The notes: generated by a model from the sequence alone, not told the origin. A stretch of DNA of 64,000 bases from Saccharothrix violaceirubra (GCF_014203755.1 NZ_JACHJS010000001.1:2542001-2606000); one strand, 5' to 3'. Shown: positions 1-9,872, counted from the first letter of the stretch. Program-made: numbers and translations.

Positions 1-153
1 CAGGTCGCCGTCGGCGACGAGCCCGTGCGCCGGGCCCCGGTCGCGGGTCAGCGGGTCGACGCCGTCGGCCAGCAGTCGCCAGAAACCGTCCACATCGGAC
101 GCACCGGGGAATCGGCCGGCCATGCCCACCACGGCGATGCGCGTGTCGCTCAC
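1..153 (-). CDS. Type I polyketide synthase, N-terminus of ketosynthase (partial)
   Basis: The first 51 codons of a gene running off the left edge. The peptide contains IAVVGMAGRFPGASDVDGFW, the standard opening of a modular ketosynthase, so a type I PKS beginning with a KS is expected. The GTG start overlaps the TGA of the MFS gene (GTGA), implying translational coupling. With no upstream linker or loading domain, this KS probably accepts a chain from another protein, plausibly the PCP of the C-A-PCP NRPS in the same unit. The active-site Cys and all later domains lie outside the window. Confidence 0.85.
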   Translation of the reverse strand, partial: MSDTRIAVVGMAGRFPGASDVDGFWRLLADGVDPLTRDRGPAHGLVADGDL

Positions 154-1388
154 GACGCCACCGCCTCGGGCTCGTCGGCGGACGGGTTCTCCATCAGCGC
201 ACGGACCGGGGACAGCAGCGGTGGCAGGATCGACAGCGCGCACACCCCGGCGGCCAGCCACAGCACGCCGCGCAGGCCCAGCGGCGCCACCAGCAGACCG
301 CCGACGGCCGCGCCGAGCGGGAGCGTGCCCCACTCGATGAACCGCAGCGTCGCGTTCATCCGGCCCAGCAGGCGCTCGGGCGTGGCGAGCTGGCGCAGGG
401 TCGTGCCGACCACGTTGTAGACGACGACGCCCAGGTAGACCACGAACAGCCCGACGCCGAACGACACCGCGCCGGTCGACAGCGGCAGGATCGCCGCGCC
501 GATCGTGAACAGCGCGATCGAGCCCAGCAGCAGGGGGCCGGGCGGGAACCGCTCGCCGAGCTTGCCGCAGACCAGCGCGCCGACCAGGCCGCCCGCGTTG
601 CCCACGGCCAGCACCACGCCGATCGCGGTGGCGCCGAGCTTCAGGTCGTCCGCCGCGTACACGACCTGGAGCGCGAGCACCGCCGCGAACGCGAGGTTGG
701 CCAGCGCGTCGCACCACGCCAACGGGCGCAGCAACCGGTGCGAGAGCACGAACCGCAGGCCCTCGCCGATCTCCTGCCGCAGGCCCTGCCGCTCCTCGGG
801 CGGCGTGACCACGTCACGGCCCTTGACGAACAGCAGCAGCACGAACGACACGACGTAGCTCACCGCGTCCAGCAGTACGGCGACCGGCGCGGTCAGGAAC
901 TGCACCAGCACGCCGCCGGCCGTCGGACCGGCGAGCTGGCTCGCCGACCGCGACACCTCGATCTTGGCGTTGGCGTCGGCCAACTGCCGCTCGTCGACCA
1001 GGCCCGGCAGGTAGGAGCCCTGGGCCACGTCGAAGAACAGCGTGCCCAGGCCGACGACGAACGCCACCGCGAACACCAACGGCAGGGACAGGAAATCCCA
1101 CACCCACGCGACCGGCACGAGCAGCAGGGCCACGGCCCGCGCGGCATCCGACACCAGCAGCACCAGCCGCTTGCTCAGCCGCTCGACCAGGGCGCCCGCC
1201 GGCAGGCCCAGCAGCAGCACGGGCACGAACTCGATCGCGTAGAGCAGGCTCACCTCCAGCGCGGAGGCGTCCAGCAGCAGCAACGCGACCAGCGGGAACG
1301 CCAGGACGGTCACCTGGGTGCCGACCAGGCTCAGCGTCTGGGCCAACCACAGGTTCCGGAAGTTCCCCTGTCGCCACAGGCTCGTCAT
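150..1388 (-). CDS. MFS transporter (EntS-like efflux permease)
   Basis: A 412-residue, strongly hydrophobic protein with about 12 predicted membrane segments. It opens [20 protein letters not shown], typical of the MFS_3 family that exports siderophores and other small metabolites. It lies between mbtH and the PKS gene with overlapping stop and start codons at both ends, so it is most likely the exporter of this cluster's product. The ATG was chosen because it overlaps the mbtH stop (TGATG); a longer reading would run through mbtH. The substrate is inferred only from context. Confidence 0.85.
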   Translation of the reverse strand: MTSLWRQGNFRNLWLAQTLSLVGTQVTVLAFPLVALLLLDASALEVSLLYAIEFVPVLLLGLPAGALVERLSKRLVLLVSDAARAVALLLVPVAWVWDFLSLPLVFAVAFVVGLGTLFFDVAQGSYLPGLVDERQLADANAKIEVSRSASQLAGPTAGGVLVQFLTAPVAVLLDAVSYVVSFVLLLFVKGRDVVTPPEERQGLRQEIGEGLRFVLSHRLLRPLAWCDALANLAFAAVLALQVVYAADDLKLGATAIGVVLAVGNAGGLVGALVCGKLGERFPPGPLLLGSIALFTIGAAILPLSTGAVSFGVGLFVVYLGVVVYNVVGTTLRQLATPERLLGRMNATLRFIEWGTLPLGAAVGGLLVAPLGLRGVLWLAAGVCALSILPPLLSPVRALMENPSADEPEAVAS

Positions 1389-1579
1389 CACGCGCTCCTC
1401 AGGCTCAGCGGGCGCAGGTCGGTCCACACCTCGCGGATGTGGTCCAGGCAGCGTTCCTTCGACCCGGACACGCCGACCGCGGTCCAGCCGGGCGGCAGCT
1501 CGCGGCCCTCCGGCCACAGCGAGTACTGCTCCTCGGCGTTGCGCACGACCGCGTAGCGGCGGTCGTCGTCCTCGAACAT
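1388..1579 (-). CDS. mbtH: MbtH-family NRPS accessory protein
   Basis: A 63-residue protein with the family signature in order: [18 protein letters not shown], and [14 protein letters not shown] at the C-terminus. MbtH proteins bind adenylation domains and are often needed for their solubility and activity. It lies 26 nt downstream of the C-A-PCP NRPS and overlaps the MFS start by one base, so the adjacent A domain is the likely partner. Length and motifs are complete. Confidence 0.95.
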   Translation of the reverse strand: MFEDDDRRYAVVRNAEEQYSLWPEGRELPPGWTAVGVSGSKERCLDHIREVWTDLRPLSLRSA

Positions 1580-1605
1580 GACGTTTCCCTTTCCCGGCAG
1601 GAGGT

Positions 1606-4600
1606 TCAGCGACGGGCGCGACGCACGCGGGCGCGGCCCGCGAGCAGCCGGTCGGCCCGGAGGTCGGTCTCGGTGCCCGTGGTCGGGCCGGTGGCGACGT
1701 GCGCGGCGAGCGCGGCCACGGTCGGGTGCTCGTAGAGCGCGACCATGGACAGCCCGTAGTCGTCGCGCAGTCTGGAGTGGACGGACGCCAGCGTCAGCGA
1801 CGTGCCGCCCAGCTCGAAGAAGTTGTCGTGCACGCCGACGCGGTCCAGCCGCAACACCTCGCGCCACACTGCCGCGATCCGGTGCTCGGCCGGCGTGCTC
1901 GCCTCGACCGGCGCGGACACCGGCAGGGCCGGTTCGGGCAGCGCCCGTTCGTCGACCTTCCCGTTGGCGTTCAACGGGATCACCGGCAGGCCGACGAACG
2001 CGGCGGGCACCAGGTGCACCGGCAGTCGGCCCGCCACGTGCTCGCGCAGGCCCGCCGGCACGGTCGCGGGCACGACGTAGGCGACCAGCCGGTCCTCGCG
2101 CACGACCACGACCGCGTCGGTCACGTCCGGGTGCGCGGTCAGCGCGGCTCCCACGTGGCCCGGCTCGATCCGGTAGCCCCGCACCTTGACCTGCTTGTCC
2201 AGGCGGCCCAGCACTTCGAGCCGCCCGTCGGTCCGCCACCGCGCCCGGTCGCCGGACCGGTGCAGCCGCGCGCCGGGCTTCGGCGAGAACGGGTGCGGCA
2301 CGAACTTCCCGGCGGTCAGGTCGGCCCGGCCGAGGTAGCCCCGCGCGAGACAGTCGCCGCCCAGGTAGAGCTGACCGGGCACGCCCACCGGTACCGGCTC
2401 CAGCTCGTCGTCGAGCACGTACGCCTCGACACCGGCCAGCGGCACGCCGATGGGCACGGTGGCGCCCTCGACCGGCTCGTCCAGCCAGGTCGCGGTGGCG
2501 TTCACCGTCGACTCCGTCAGGCCGTAGATGTTGACCAGCGGGATGCCCACGTCCCGCTGCCAGTCCCGCAGCGTGCCCGCGTCGACCGGCTCGGCGCCGA
2601 TCGACACCAGCCGCACGGTCTCGCCGGGGTGCACGCCGTCCTGCCGGGCCTTGGCCGCCCACTGCCGCCAGTAGCTGGAGGTGAGGATGGTGAACGTGAT
2701 GCGCTCGGTGCGCGCCAGTTCCGGCAGCGCCTCGGGACCGGGCGGCGGGTCGGGGGTGAGCACGACGCAGCCGCCTGCCGCCCACGTCGGGTACAGCTCC
2801 TCGGCGTGGATGTCGAAGCCGACGTTGGCGAACTGGAGCACGCGATCGGCGGCCGTGAGCGAGTAGTGGTCGACCATGGTCGTGGCCACGTTCGCCAACG
2901 CCCGGTGCGTGACCGCGACGCCCTTCGGTTCGCCGGTCGAGCCGGACGTGAACAGCACGTACACCAGGTCGTCCGGCTTGGCCCGCCGGGGCTGTGGCGA
3001 GATCGGCGCCGAGGCCGACGGGTCGACCACGTGCACGCCGTCGAGCCGGTGCGCCAGCCTCGGGTCGGCGACCACGTGCCGCACGCGTGCGGTGTCGAGC
3101 ACGCGCTTGAGGTAGGCGGGCGGGTGCGTCGGGCTCAACGGCAGGTAGGCGCCGTCGGCCTTCAGGATCGCGAGCAGGGTCGTGACCAGCGCCAGGCCGC
3201 GCGGCAGCAGCACGCCGACCACCTCGTCCGGGCCGACGCCCAGCGACCGCAGGTGGGCGGCCAGGCCCTCGGCGCGGGCGTCCAGGTCCGCGTACGAGGT
3301 CTCGGCGCCGTCGAGGCTGACCGCCGGCGCGTCCGGCGTCGCGGCGGCGGAGCGGGCGAACAGCTCGTGGACGAACGACTCGGGCGCCCGCGCCGGAGAG
3401 GTCTCGCTCCAGACGTGCAGGAGCTTGTCCCGCTCGTGGCGGTCCAGCAGCGGCAATGAGCGCACGGGGGTGTCCGGGTCCGCGATGCCGGCGGCGAGCA
3501 GGTGCGTGAACCACTGCCCGAAGCGCTCCACAGTGGACTCGTCGAACAGCTCGGTGCTGTAGGTCAGCACGCCGAGGAAGTGCTCGCCGTCGGACGCGCG
3601 CTGGATCATCAGGTCGAGGTCGAACTTCGCGCTCGTGGGCAGCGGCAGGCGCAGTTCCGCCGTGAGCCCGGCGAACCGGGGCGTGGCGAACGGTTCCAGC
3701 TCGGCGCTGAACGCGGTCTGCACCAGCGGCGTGTGCCCGGGGTCACGGCTGGGCCGGACCCGCTCCACGATCCGGTCGAACGGCACGCCCGGGTGCGCGA
3801 GCACCGCGAACACCTCGTCGCGGGCCCGGCGGACCACGTCGCCGAACGTCGGGTCGCCGCCCAGGTCCACCCGCAGCGGCGCGGTGTCGACGAAGTAGCC
3901 GATCAGCTCCTCGAACTCGGGCACCTCGCGGTCGGACACCGGCGTGCCGACCAGCAGCTCGCGTACCCCCGACACCCGGCCCAGCACGGTCGAGTACGTG
4001 GCGAGCAGGACCATGAACGGGCTGGTCCGGCGGGTGCGGGCGAACGCGGCCAGGTCCGCGACCAGGCCCGCGTCCAGCGTGAACACGTGCGTGGCGCCGG
4101 CCGTGCCCCGGACCGCCGGACGCGGCCGGTCGGTCGGCGGCGTGAGCAGGTCCGGTGCCCCGGCCAGGTGCTCGACCCACCAGTCCTCGTCGGTTTCGCG
4201 TTCGCGCTGCCACCGGACGTAGTCGCCGAACCCCGCCGGCGGTGCCGGCGGCTCCTCGCCCGCGTAGCCGCGTGCCAGCTCGTCGAACAGCACGTGCACC
4301 GACCGGCCGTCGCACACGATGTGGTGCACGGCCAGGCCCAGCAGGTGCCGCTCCGGCGCGATCCGGACCAGCACGGCCCGGATCAGCGGACCGGCGGCCA
4401 GGTCGAACGGCTCCTCGGCCCAGGCGTCGACCAGCGCCTCGGCGTCGTCGGACGCGACGATCGGCAGCGGCACGTCGAGGGTGTCGGCGACCACCCGCAC
4501 CGGACCGTCGTCGGTCGCCCGGAACGTCGTGCGCAGCGCGTCGTGCCGGGCGACGACGCCGGACAGCGCGCGGTGCAGCGCGGCCACGTCCAGCGGGCCG

Positions 4601-4707
4601 GTGAGCCGCACCGAGCACCAGACGTTGTAGACGGAGCTGCCGGGGTGCAGACCGTCCAGCAGCCACAGACCGCGTTGCGCGGCGGTGGCGGGTTGTTCGG
4701 CGCTCAC
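1606..4707 (-). CDS. NRPS module, C-A-PCP
   Basis: A 1033-residue single module. The condensation domain carries an intact HHxxxDG motif (HHIVCDG, about residues 127-133). The A domain has A3 [11 protein letters not shown] (about 583), A4 FDIHAEE, A5 NIYGLTES, A7 RSGDRARW, A8 [17 protein letters not shown] and A10 NANGKVD (about 910). The PCP has FFELGGTSL with the phosphopantetheine Ser near 965. My manual alignment to PheA reads the pocket as D-I-E-I-V-I-I-V-N-K, which I cannot assign to a substrate. There is no TE or E domain, so the chain probably passes to the downstream PKS. The GTG start follows a purine-rich AAGGAA. Beginning with C, the protein needs an upstream acyl donor. Confidence 0.93.
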   Translation of the reverse strand: MSAEQPATAAQRGLWLLDGLHPGSSVYNVWCSVRLTGPLDVAALHRALSGVVARHDALRTTFRATDDGPVRVVADTLDVPLPIVASDDAEALVDAWAEEPFDLAAGPLIRAVLVRIAPERHLLGLAVHHIVCDGRSVHVLFDELARGYAGEEPPAPPAGFGDYVRWQRERETDEDWWVEHLAGAPDLLTPPTDRPRPAVRGTAGATHVFTLDAGLVADLAAFARTRRTSPFMVLLATYSTVLGRVSGVRELLVGTPVSDREVPEFEELIGYFVDTAPLRVDLGGDPTFGDVVRRARDEVFAVLAHPGVPFDRIVERVRPSRDPGHTPLVQTAFSAELEPFATPRFAGLTAELRLPLPTSAKFDLDLMIQRASDGEHFLGVLTYSTELFDESTVERFGQWFTHLLAAGIADPDTPVRSLPLLDRHERDKLLHVWSETSPARAPESFVHELFARSAAATPDAPAVSLDGAETSYADLDARAEGLAAHLRSLGVGPDEVVGVLLPRGLALVTTLLAILKADGAYLPLSPTHPPAYLKRVLDTARVRHVVADPRLAHRLDGVHVVDPSASAPISPQPRRAKPDDLVYVLFTSGSTGEPKGVAVTHRALANVATTMVDHYSLTAADRVLQFANVGFDIHAEELYPTWAAGGCVVLTPDPPPGPEALPELARTERITFTILTSSYWRQWAAKARQDGVHPGETVRLVSIGAEPVDAGTLRDWQRDVGIPLVNIYGLTESTVNATATWLDEPVEGATVPIGVPLAGVEAYVLDDELEPVPVGVPGQLYLGGDCLARGYLGRADLTAGKFVPHPFSPKPGARLHRSGDRARWRTDGRLEVLGRLDKQVKVRGYRIEPGHVGAALTAHPDVTDAVVVVREDRLVAYVVPATVPAGLREHVAGRLPVHLVPAAFVGLPVIPLNANGKVDERALPEPALPVSAPVEASTPAEHRIAAVWREVLRLDRVGVHDNFFELGGTSLTLASVHSRLRDDYGLSMVALYEHPTVAALAAHVATGPTTGTETDLRADRLLAGRARVRRARR

Positions 4708-4985
4708 TCGCTCGTTTCCTTCCTGCCGACCGGAGAAGGCCGCGAGAAGTCGCGGCGGGAACCGATGATGTGGTGCCGGCCGGGCCGGGGGAGTCCGGGC
4801 AGCCCGGGGTGCCGGGCGGTTGCGCGACCGGGCCCGGATTTGTTAATCGCGCGCCGTGCGAACGGCCACGCGCGCGGGGAGTACTGCGTAGTTGTGCCCA
4901 TACCCGGTCGTTCCGGTCCTGCGCAGACTCTGTTGCGGCCGGAGGGACGACCGGCCGATTCGAAGTCTTTGGGGAGGACTGCGAA
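4708..4985. promoter_or_regulatory. Divergent promoter region between the two NRPS units
   Basis: A 278-nt gap between the leftward NRPS gene and the rightward regulator gene; no ORF in it looks real. It should hold both promoters of the cluster. I see a strong GGGGAGG ribosome site 8 nt before the rightward GTG start but no convincing -35/-10 pair. An AT-richer stretch near 4840-4850 (tttgttaatc) is a candidate core. Confidence 0.45.
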
Positions 4986-5621
4986 GTGCTGACGATCCAG
5001 GGCCCGGTCGAACGCGGCCGGGCACCGCGACAGGTCGACGTACCGGACGGGCACAGCGCGGCTTTCGGCGGCTGCGGCTGCGATTCCTGCGCGTTCGACA
5101 TCAGGCTTCCCGGTGCGGTGGCACCGGACTTCCGCGGCGAACTCGACGCGGACCGCACGACGTGGTGGGTGACCAACACCGGCGACCGCGAGCCGCTGCT
5201 GGTCGCCGATGTCGACCATCCCGACGAAACGGTCGCGGTGCGGCCGGGCGAGCGCGTGCCGTTCGCGTTCGACATGGCGCTGATCCGGCCCTCGACCGGA
5301 CCGCTGTCGGTCACGGTGTTCGCCACGCTCGCCCGGTCGCGGCGGGCGGCGGCCCGGCCGTGCCCGGGCCTGGACCCGGTGGCCGTGCCGCACCTCGACC
5401 GGACGTCGCGCTACTACGCGGTGTTGGCCGAGCTGTGCGGGACCGGGCCCATGCCCACGTCCGCCGGGATCGCCGCCCGGCTGGGCATGAGCCCGCGCGC
5501 GGTCGACGCGCACATCGACTACCTGATCGACAAGTTGGGGATCCCGGCACCGGCGATCCGCAGCACGGGCTGGAAGCGGACGGCGTTGGTCGCGCACGTC
5601 CGCCGGGCGGGTGCGGCGTGA
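4986..5621 (+). CDS. FHA-like/HTH transcriptional regulator
   Basis: A 211-residue protein. The first ~115 residues are a beta-rich, FHA-like region (GCGCDSCAFDIRLPGAVAPD then TTWWVTNTGDREPLLVADV). The last ~75 residues form a winged-helix-type segment (MPTSAGIAARLGMSPRAVDAHIDYLIDKLG) as seen in actinobacterial FHA-HTH proteins. The GTG start is fixed by GGGGAGG eight bases upstream; longer reading frames lack a site. Its TGA overlaps the GTG of the following NRPS, so they are co-translated, and it is probably the cluster-situated regulator. The FHA assignment rests on weak resemblance; the HTH is firmer. Confidence 0.7.
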   Translation: MLTIQGPVERGRAPRQVDVPDGHSAAFGGCGCDSCAFDIRLPGAVAPDFRGELDADRTTWWVTNTGDREPLLVADVDHPDETVAVRPGERVPFAFDMALIRPSTGPLSVTVFATLARSRRAAARPCPGLDPVAVPHLDRTSRYYAVLAELCGTGPMPTSAGIAARLGMSPRAVDAHIDYLIDKLGIPAPAIRSTGWKRTALVAHVRRAGAA

Positions 5622-8374
5622 CGCTTCCCTTGATCCATGAGGCGTTCCGGGCCGTCGCCGGCCGTCGGCCCGACGCGGTCGCGGTGGTGCACGGCGACGT
5701 CCGCGTGACCTACCGGGAGTTGGACGCGTGGTCGGACCGGCTGTCGGTGGGGTTGGTGTGCGGACCGGGGTCGGTGGTGCCGGTGGTGCTGCCGCCCGGA
5801 CCGGAACTCGTGGCCGTGCTGCTGGCCGTGCTCAAGCGCGGCGCGGCCTACGCGGTCCTCGACCCGGCCTGGCCGGACGAGCGGCTGCGGCGGGTCGCGG
5901 AGCTGCTGCCCGGACAGGTCGCGGCGACCCCGCACCCGGCGTTCCCCGCGCGGGTGGCCGGACCGGCGTTGTTCTCCGGGGACGCGGCGATGGTGTTCTT
6001 CACGTCCGGGAGTACGGGCGAACCCAAGGCGGTCCTGTCCCCGCACCGGGGGACCACGCGGCTGTTCGACGGGTGCACGTTCGCCGAGTTCGACGAGTCG
6101 ACGGTGATGAACGTGTCGGCGGCGTTGCCGTGGGACGCGTTCGCGCTGGAGTTGTGGGGCGTGTTGACCACGGGCGGCACGGCGGTCTTGGCCGACGAGC
6201 GGCCGTTGATGCCCGCGGGGCTGCGTGCGGCTGTTTCCGTGCGTGGGGTGAACACGGTGTTCCTTACGACGTCGTTGTTCCACTTGATCGTGGAGGAGGA
6301 TGTCGAGGCGTTCGCCGGGCTGCGGACGGTGATGGTCGGGGGTGAGCGGCTCTCGCCTTCGCACGCGGCGCGGTTTCTTGAGGAGCACCCGGACGTCCGG
6401 CTGGTCAACGGGTACGGGCCGGTGGAGAGCACGGTGTTCGTGCTGAGCCACGACGTGCGTGTGGCGGATGTGGCGGACGAGGTGCCGTTGGGTCGGCCTG
6501 TGCCGCACACCTCCGTGGTCGTGCTGCGTGACGGCCGGGTGTGCGCGCCGGGCGAGGTCGGCGAGCTGTGCGTGGCGGGGGAGGGGCTCGCGTCCGGGTA
6601 CCTCGGCGACGACGCGCTGACCGCCGCGAAGTTCGTGGTCGTCGACCTGCCCGGCGGGCCGACCCGGGTCTACCGGACCGGTGACCTGGGCAGTGTCGGC
6701 GTGGACGGGCTGTTCCGGTTCCACGGGCGGGCGGACCGGCAGGTCAAGGTGCGCGGGCACCGGGTCGAACCGACCGGGATCGAGCACCTGGCGGTCGTGG
6801 CGGGGGTGCGGCGGGCCGTGGTGGTGCCCGTGCGCGACGAGACGGGCGCGTGCGTGGCGTTGGCGTTGTTCCACACCGGGCACGTGCCGGGACTGGTCGA
6901 CCGGTTGCGGGCCGACCTGCCCGCGTACTCGGTGCCGGACCACGTGGTCGAGGTCGAGGCTTTTCCCTTGCTGGGCAACGGGAAGACCGATACCCGGGCG
7001 TTGCTGGACCTGCTGCCGCGTGCGGAGCCGGGTGGGGACGGGTCCGATGCGGTGGTGGCCGAGTTCGCGTCCGTGTTGGGAGTGGCGGTCGACCGGGACG
7101 CGTCCTTCTTCGAGTCGGGTGGGACGTCCTTGGCCGCGATCCGGTTGTGCACGCGGTTGGGGCGGCGGTTCGGGCGTCCGGTGCCGGTGTCGCGGTTGGT
7201 GCGGACGCCGACCGCGGCGGGGATCGCCGCGTGGTTGGCGTCGGAGCCGGTGTCGGAGTCGGGTGTCGTGGACGTGGCCGAGTTGACGCCGATGCAGCAC
7301 GGGTTTTTGGTGCGGCACCTGGTGTCCGGCGCCGATCCGGAGAACCACTGCCCGCTGGTGTGGCGGATCACCGGGGCGTTGGACGCGGACGCGTTGGTCG
7401 CCGCGGTGTCGGCGACGCATCGGGCGCACGGATATTTGAGCGGTCGGTACACGGCCGACGAGGAAGCCGTGGTGGTGCCGGGAAATCGGGAAGTCGAGTT
7501 CGTCTTCTCCCCGGACCTGGACGTGGAGTTGCGGCGGCCGTTGCGCCTTGCGGACGGGGTGGTGTGGCGGGCGGTGCTGACGTCCGTGGGGCCGTCGGAG
7601 TGGTTGTTCGGGGTGGTCGTGCACCACGTGGCGTTCGACGGGTGGTCGCAGCACCTGCTGGCGCGGTCGCTGTCGGCGGGGTATCGAGGGGGTGTGGTCG
7701 ACGCCGGGCCTTCGCCGATCGAGGCCGTCTCGGCGTCGCGTGCGCTGGTCGACGACCTGCCCGGTCAGCGGGAGTACTGGCGGGAGGCGTTGCGGGACCT
7801 GCCGTCGTTGGTGTTGCCGCCGGGGGGTGATCCGGGGCCGGATCTGGTGGCGGTGCCGCTGTCCGGTGCCGCGGTGGAGCGGTTTTCGCGGGGGCGGTTG
7901 CCGGTGGTGGTGGACGCGGTCGCACGGGCGTTGGCGGCGCACACCGGTCAGCGTGACTTCGGCATCGGCGTGCCGGTGGCCCATCGGAGCAGTGACGTGT
8001 TGTCGCGGGTGATCGGGTGCCTGGTGGACATGGTGTGCGTGCGGGTGGGAGGCGATCCGGTGGCCGCGGTGGAGGCGGCGTTGGCGCATGCCGACGTGCC
8101 GGTCGCGGAGGTGTCGCGGCTGGTGCGTCGGGGCCGTGATCCGCTGTACCGGGTGATCGTGGTGGCGCAGGACTCGCCGCCGGCGGAGTTGGACCTGCCG
8201 GGGTGCGTGGTGACCCGGGAGGGCGGGCACGACCTCGGGTGGCCGATGGCGGATCTTTTGGTGGAGCTGGACGTGGCCGACGGGGTGTTGCGGGTGAGTC
8301 GTTCTCCCCTGGCCGTGTCTTCGTCCACTGTGGACGCCGTGGTGAAGGGGGTCGTGGCTTTTCTGGAGGCGTGA
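5618..8374 (+). CDS. NRPS with A-PCP-C order
   Basis: A 918-residue protein starting directly with an A domain: A3 [12 protein letters not shown] (about 127), A4 LPWDAFALELWG, A5 NGYGPVES, A7 YRTGDLG, A8 GRADRQVKVRGHRVEP, A10 LLGNGKTD (about 450). A PCP follows (SFFESGGTSLAA, Ser near 504), then a condensation domain (MQHGFL; HHVAFDG at 669-675) ending the protein. My manual pocket reading D-A-L-L-M-G-G-V-F-K resembles aliphatic (Val-like) codes, a weak inference. The architecture suits an initiation module whose terminal C domain condenses with a carrier on another protein. The GTG start overlaps the regulator's stop. Confidence 0.92.
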   Translation: MTLPLIHEAFRAVAGRRPDAVAVVHGDVRVTYRELDAWSDRLSVGLVCGPGSVVPVVLPPGPELVAVLLAVLKRGAAYAVLDPAWPDERLRRVAELLPGQVAATPHPAFPARVAGPALFSGDAAMVFFTSGSTGEPKAVLSPHRGTTRLFDGCTFAEFDESTVMNVSAALPWDAFALELWGVLTTGGTAVLADERPLMPAGLRAAVSVRGVNTVFLTTSLFHLIVEEDVEAFAGLRTVMVGGERLSPSHAARFLEEHPDVRLVNGYGPVESTVFVLSHDVRVADVADEVPLGRPVPHTSVVVLRDGRVCAPGEVGELCVAGEGLASGYLGDDALTAAKFVVVDLPGGPTRVYRTGDLGSVGVDGLFRFHGRADRQVKVRGHRVEPTGIEHLAVVAGVRRAVVVPVRDETGACVALALFHTGHVPGLVDRLRADLPAYSVPDHVVEVEAFPLLGNGKTDTRALLDLLPRAEPGGDGSDAVVAEFASVLGVAVDRDASFFESGGTSLAAIRLCTRLGRRFGRPVPVSRLVRTPTAAGIAAWLASEPVSESGVVDVAELTPMQHGFLVRHLVSGADPENHCPLVWRITGALDADALVAAVSATHRAHGYLSGRYTADEEAVVVPGNREVEFVFSPDLDVELRRPLRLADGVVWRAVLTSVGPSEWLFGVVVHHVAFDGWSQHLLARSLSAGYRGGVVDAGPSPIEAVSASRALVDDLPGQREYWREALRDLPSLVLPPGGDPGPDLVAVPLSGAAVERFSRGRLPVVVDAVARALAAHTGQRDFGIGVPVAHRSSDVLSRVIGCLVDMVCVRVGGDPVAAVEAALAHADVPVAEVSRLVRRGRDPLYRVIVVAQDSPPAELDLPGCVVTREGGHDLGWPMADLLVELDVADGVLRVSRSPLAVSSSTVDAVVKGVVAFLEA

Positions 8375-8406
8375 AGGGGTGCGGAGCCGCCCGGCTCCGC
8401 ACCCCT
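8375..8406. terminator. Bidirectional terminator hairpin
   Basis: Two perfectly complementary 15-nt arms (AGGGGTGCGGAGCCG and its complement) separated by two C residues, directly after the NRPS TGA and just before the stop of the convergent SDR gene. The position between convergent genes and the GC-rich stem fit an actinobacterial terminator serving both strands. Confidence 0.75.
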
Positions 8407-8412
8407 CCCGGT

Positions 8413-9168
8413 TCAGGCGGTCGCGCCGCCGTCGAGCACCAGGTCGTGGCCGACCGTGAACGCCGACGCGGGCGAGGCCAGCCACAGCACGGCGGCGGCC
8501 ACCTCGTCGGTGGCGCCGACCCGGCCCAGGGGGATGGCCCCGGCCAGGCGGTCGTCGCGGTCGGCGTCGGATTCGCCCGGTCGGCGGGACATCGAGGTGG
8601 CCGTGGCGCCGGGGCTGACCGCGTTGATCCGGATGCCGTCGGCGACGTGGTCGAGGGCGGCGGTGCGGGTCAGGGCGCTCACGGCGGCTTTCGACGCGGC
8701 GTAGGCGGCCAGGCCCGGTCGGCGGCTGTGGGCGCCGATGTTGGAGGCGACGTTGACGATCGTGCCGCCGCCGTTCGTCCGCATGTAGGCGATCTCGTGT
8801 TTCATGCAGAGCCAGGTGCCCATGAGGTTGATGTCCATGACCTCGGTGAAGGCTTTCCGGTCGAGGTCGGCGGTGGGGATGCCCGCCGGGCCGAGGACGC
8901 CCGCGTTGTTGACCGCCACGTGCAGTCCGCCGTGTCGGGCGGTCGTGGTGGTGATCAGGTCTGCCACCTGTGCCTCGTCGGTGACGTCGGTGGTGAGCCA
9001 GTCGGCCTGGCCGCCGGTCGCCTTGATGTTGTCGGCGGTCTCCTTCAGGGCCCGGTCGTCGCGTCCGGTGATCATCACGGTGGCGCCCTGGAGGGCGAGC
9101 TGTCGTGCCACGGCTCTGCCGATGCCCGATCCGCCGCCGGTGACCAGGGCGACCTTGCCGGTGAACAT
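8413..9168 (-). CDS. SDR-family oxidoreductase
   Basis: A 251-residue classical short-chain dehydrogenase. It has the Rossmann motif TGGGSGIG (about 10-17), NNAG (about 88-91), YAASK with catalytic Tyr/Lys, and the C-terminal VLDGG. The catalytic Ser loop reads VASNIGAHSRRPGLAAY, which puts the Ser 14 rather than the usual 13 residues before Tyr, so the loop may carry one extra residue. The substrate is unknown. It starts one base after the TetR stop, so the two form an operon and the TetR protein probably controls it. It converges on the NRPS and need not belong to that cluster. Confidence 0.88.
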   Translation of the reverse strand: MFTGKVALVTGGGSGIGRAVARQLALQGATVMITGRDDRALKETADNIKATGGQADWLTTDVTDEAQVADLITTTTARHGGLHVAVNNAGVLGPAGIPTADLDRKAFTEVMDINLMGTWLCMKHEIAYMRTNGGGTIVNVASNIGAHSRRPGLAAYAASKAAVSALTRTAALDHVADGIRINAVSPGATATSMSRRPGESDADRDDRLAGAIPLGRVGATDEVAAAVLWLASPASAFTVGHDLVLDGGATA

Positions 9169-9169
9169 A

Positions 9170-9721
9170 CTAGACTGTCCGTTCTGTTTGGATGAGTTTG
9201 AGGAACGTGTCCACGGCCGTGCGGACCGTTTTGCCGTCGCCCTTGCCCAGTACTCGCAGGCCCTGGAGGAAGGCGAGCACCAGGCAGGCCCGGCCGTCGG
9301 CGTCCTCGTGGCCGGCCCGGGTGAAGGCCAGGGTCAGGGCGGTGCGCAGGGTGTGCCAGCTCTTCTCGACCAGTGCTGTGACCCGGTGGTCGTCGGGTAG
9401 CAGCTCCGTCGCGGCGCTGACGACCAGGCAGCTGGTGCGGCTTTCCCTGGCGTATCTGAGGATGAGATGCTTGACCGCTTCGTCGGGGTCGCCTTGGGCG
9501 AGGTCCGCGATGATCGTGGCGTCGGTGTCGGCGACGTAGCGGTCCAGTGCCGCGAGGTAGAGGTCGTGTTTGCTGCCGAAGGTGCTGTAGAGGCTGGCTT
9601 TGGCCACGCCGAGCCGGTCGACCAGGTCCGCCACCGAGGTGCCTTCGTAGCCGTGGTCGCGGAACACCTCGACGGCGATCGCGCAGACCTCGTCGGGGTC
9701 GAACTCCTTCCTTCTGCCCAT
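9170..9721 (-). CDS. TetR-family transcriptional regulator
   Basis: A 183-residue protein with an N-terminal TetR HTH (AVEVFRDHGYEGTSVADLVDRLGVAKASLYSTFGSKHDLY split over about residues 16-52) and a divergent helical ligand-binding C-terminus. It is the first gene of a two-gene unit with the SDR. The family usually represses its own operon and is released by a small ligand. No clear palindromic operator is visible upstream; instead a 22-bp triple direct repeat lies 40-105 bp from the start. Confidence 0.9.
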   Translation of the reverse strand: MGRRKEFDPDEVCAIAVEVFRDHGYEGTSVADLVDRLGVAKASLYSTFGSKHDLYLAALDRYVADTDATIIADLAQGDPDEAVKHLILRYARESRTSCLVVSAATELLPDDHRVTALVEKSWHTLRTALTLAFTRAGHEDADGRACLVLAFLQGLRVLGKGDGKTVRTAVDTFLKLIQTERTV

Positions 9722-9760
9722 GTCTCCACCCTACCCCTTTCAAGACCACCCGTTCCAAAA

Positions 9761-9826
9761 CCCCGCGAGTTATACGTTCAGACACCGTGAGTTGTGCATT
9801 CGGGCACCGCGAGTTGTGGGTCCGGG
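9761..9826. repeat. 22-bp tandem repeat, three copies
   Basis: Three consecutive 22-bp units sharing the core CCGNGAGTTNTNNNTNC occupy most of the gap between the TetR gene start and the PhnD gene stop. Units 2 and 3 match more closely than unit 1. The copies are direct, not inverted. They may be a dispersed intergenic repeat family of these actinomycetes or a regulator-binding array upstream of tetR. The remaining bases of this 150-nt gap show nothing else. Confidence 0.75.
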
Positions 9827-9872
9827 TGGCCGGGCGTGCTGCCGGTGGGCCGGTCCGGGTCGATGCCCTGGG

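Noticed and set aside
5519..8485. A 988-codon antisense frame opposite the A-PCP-C NRPS, and similar antisense frames elsewhere
   Set aside because: His/Arg/Gln-rich shadows of high-GC coding sequence, without domains.
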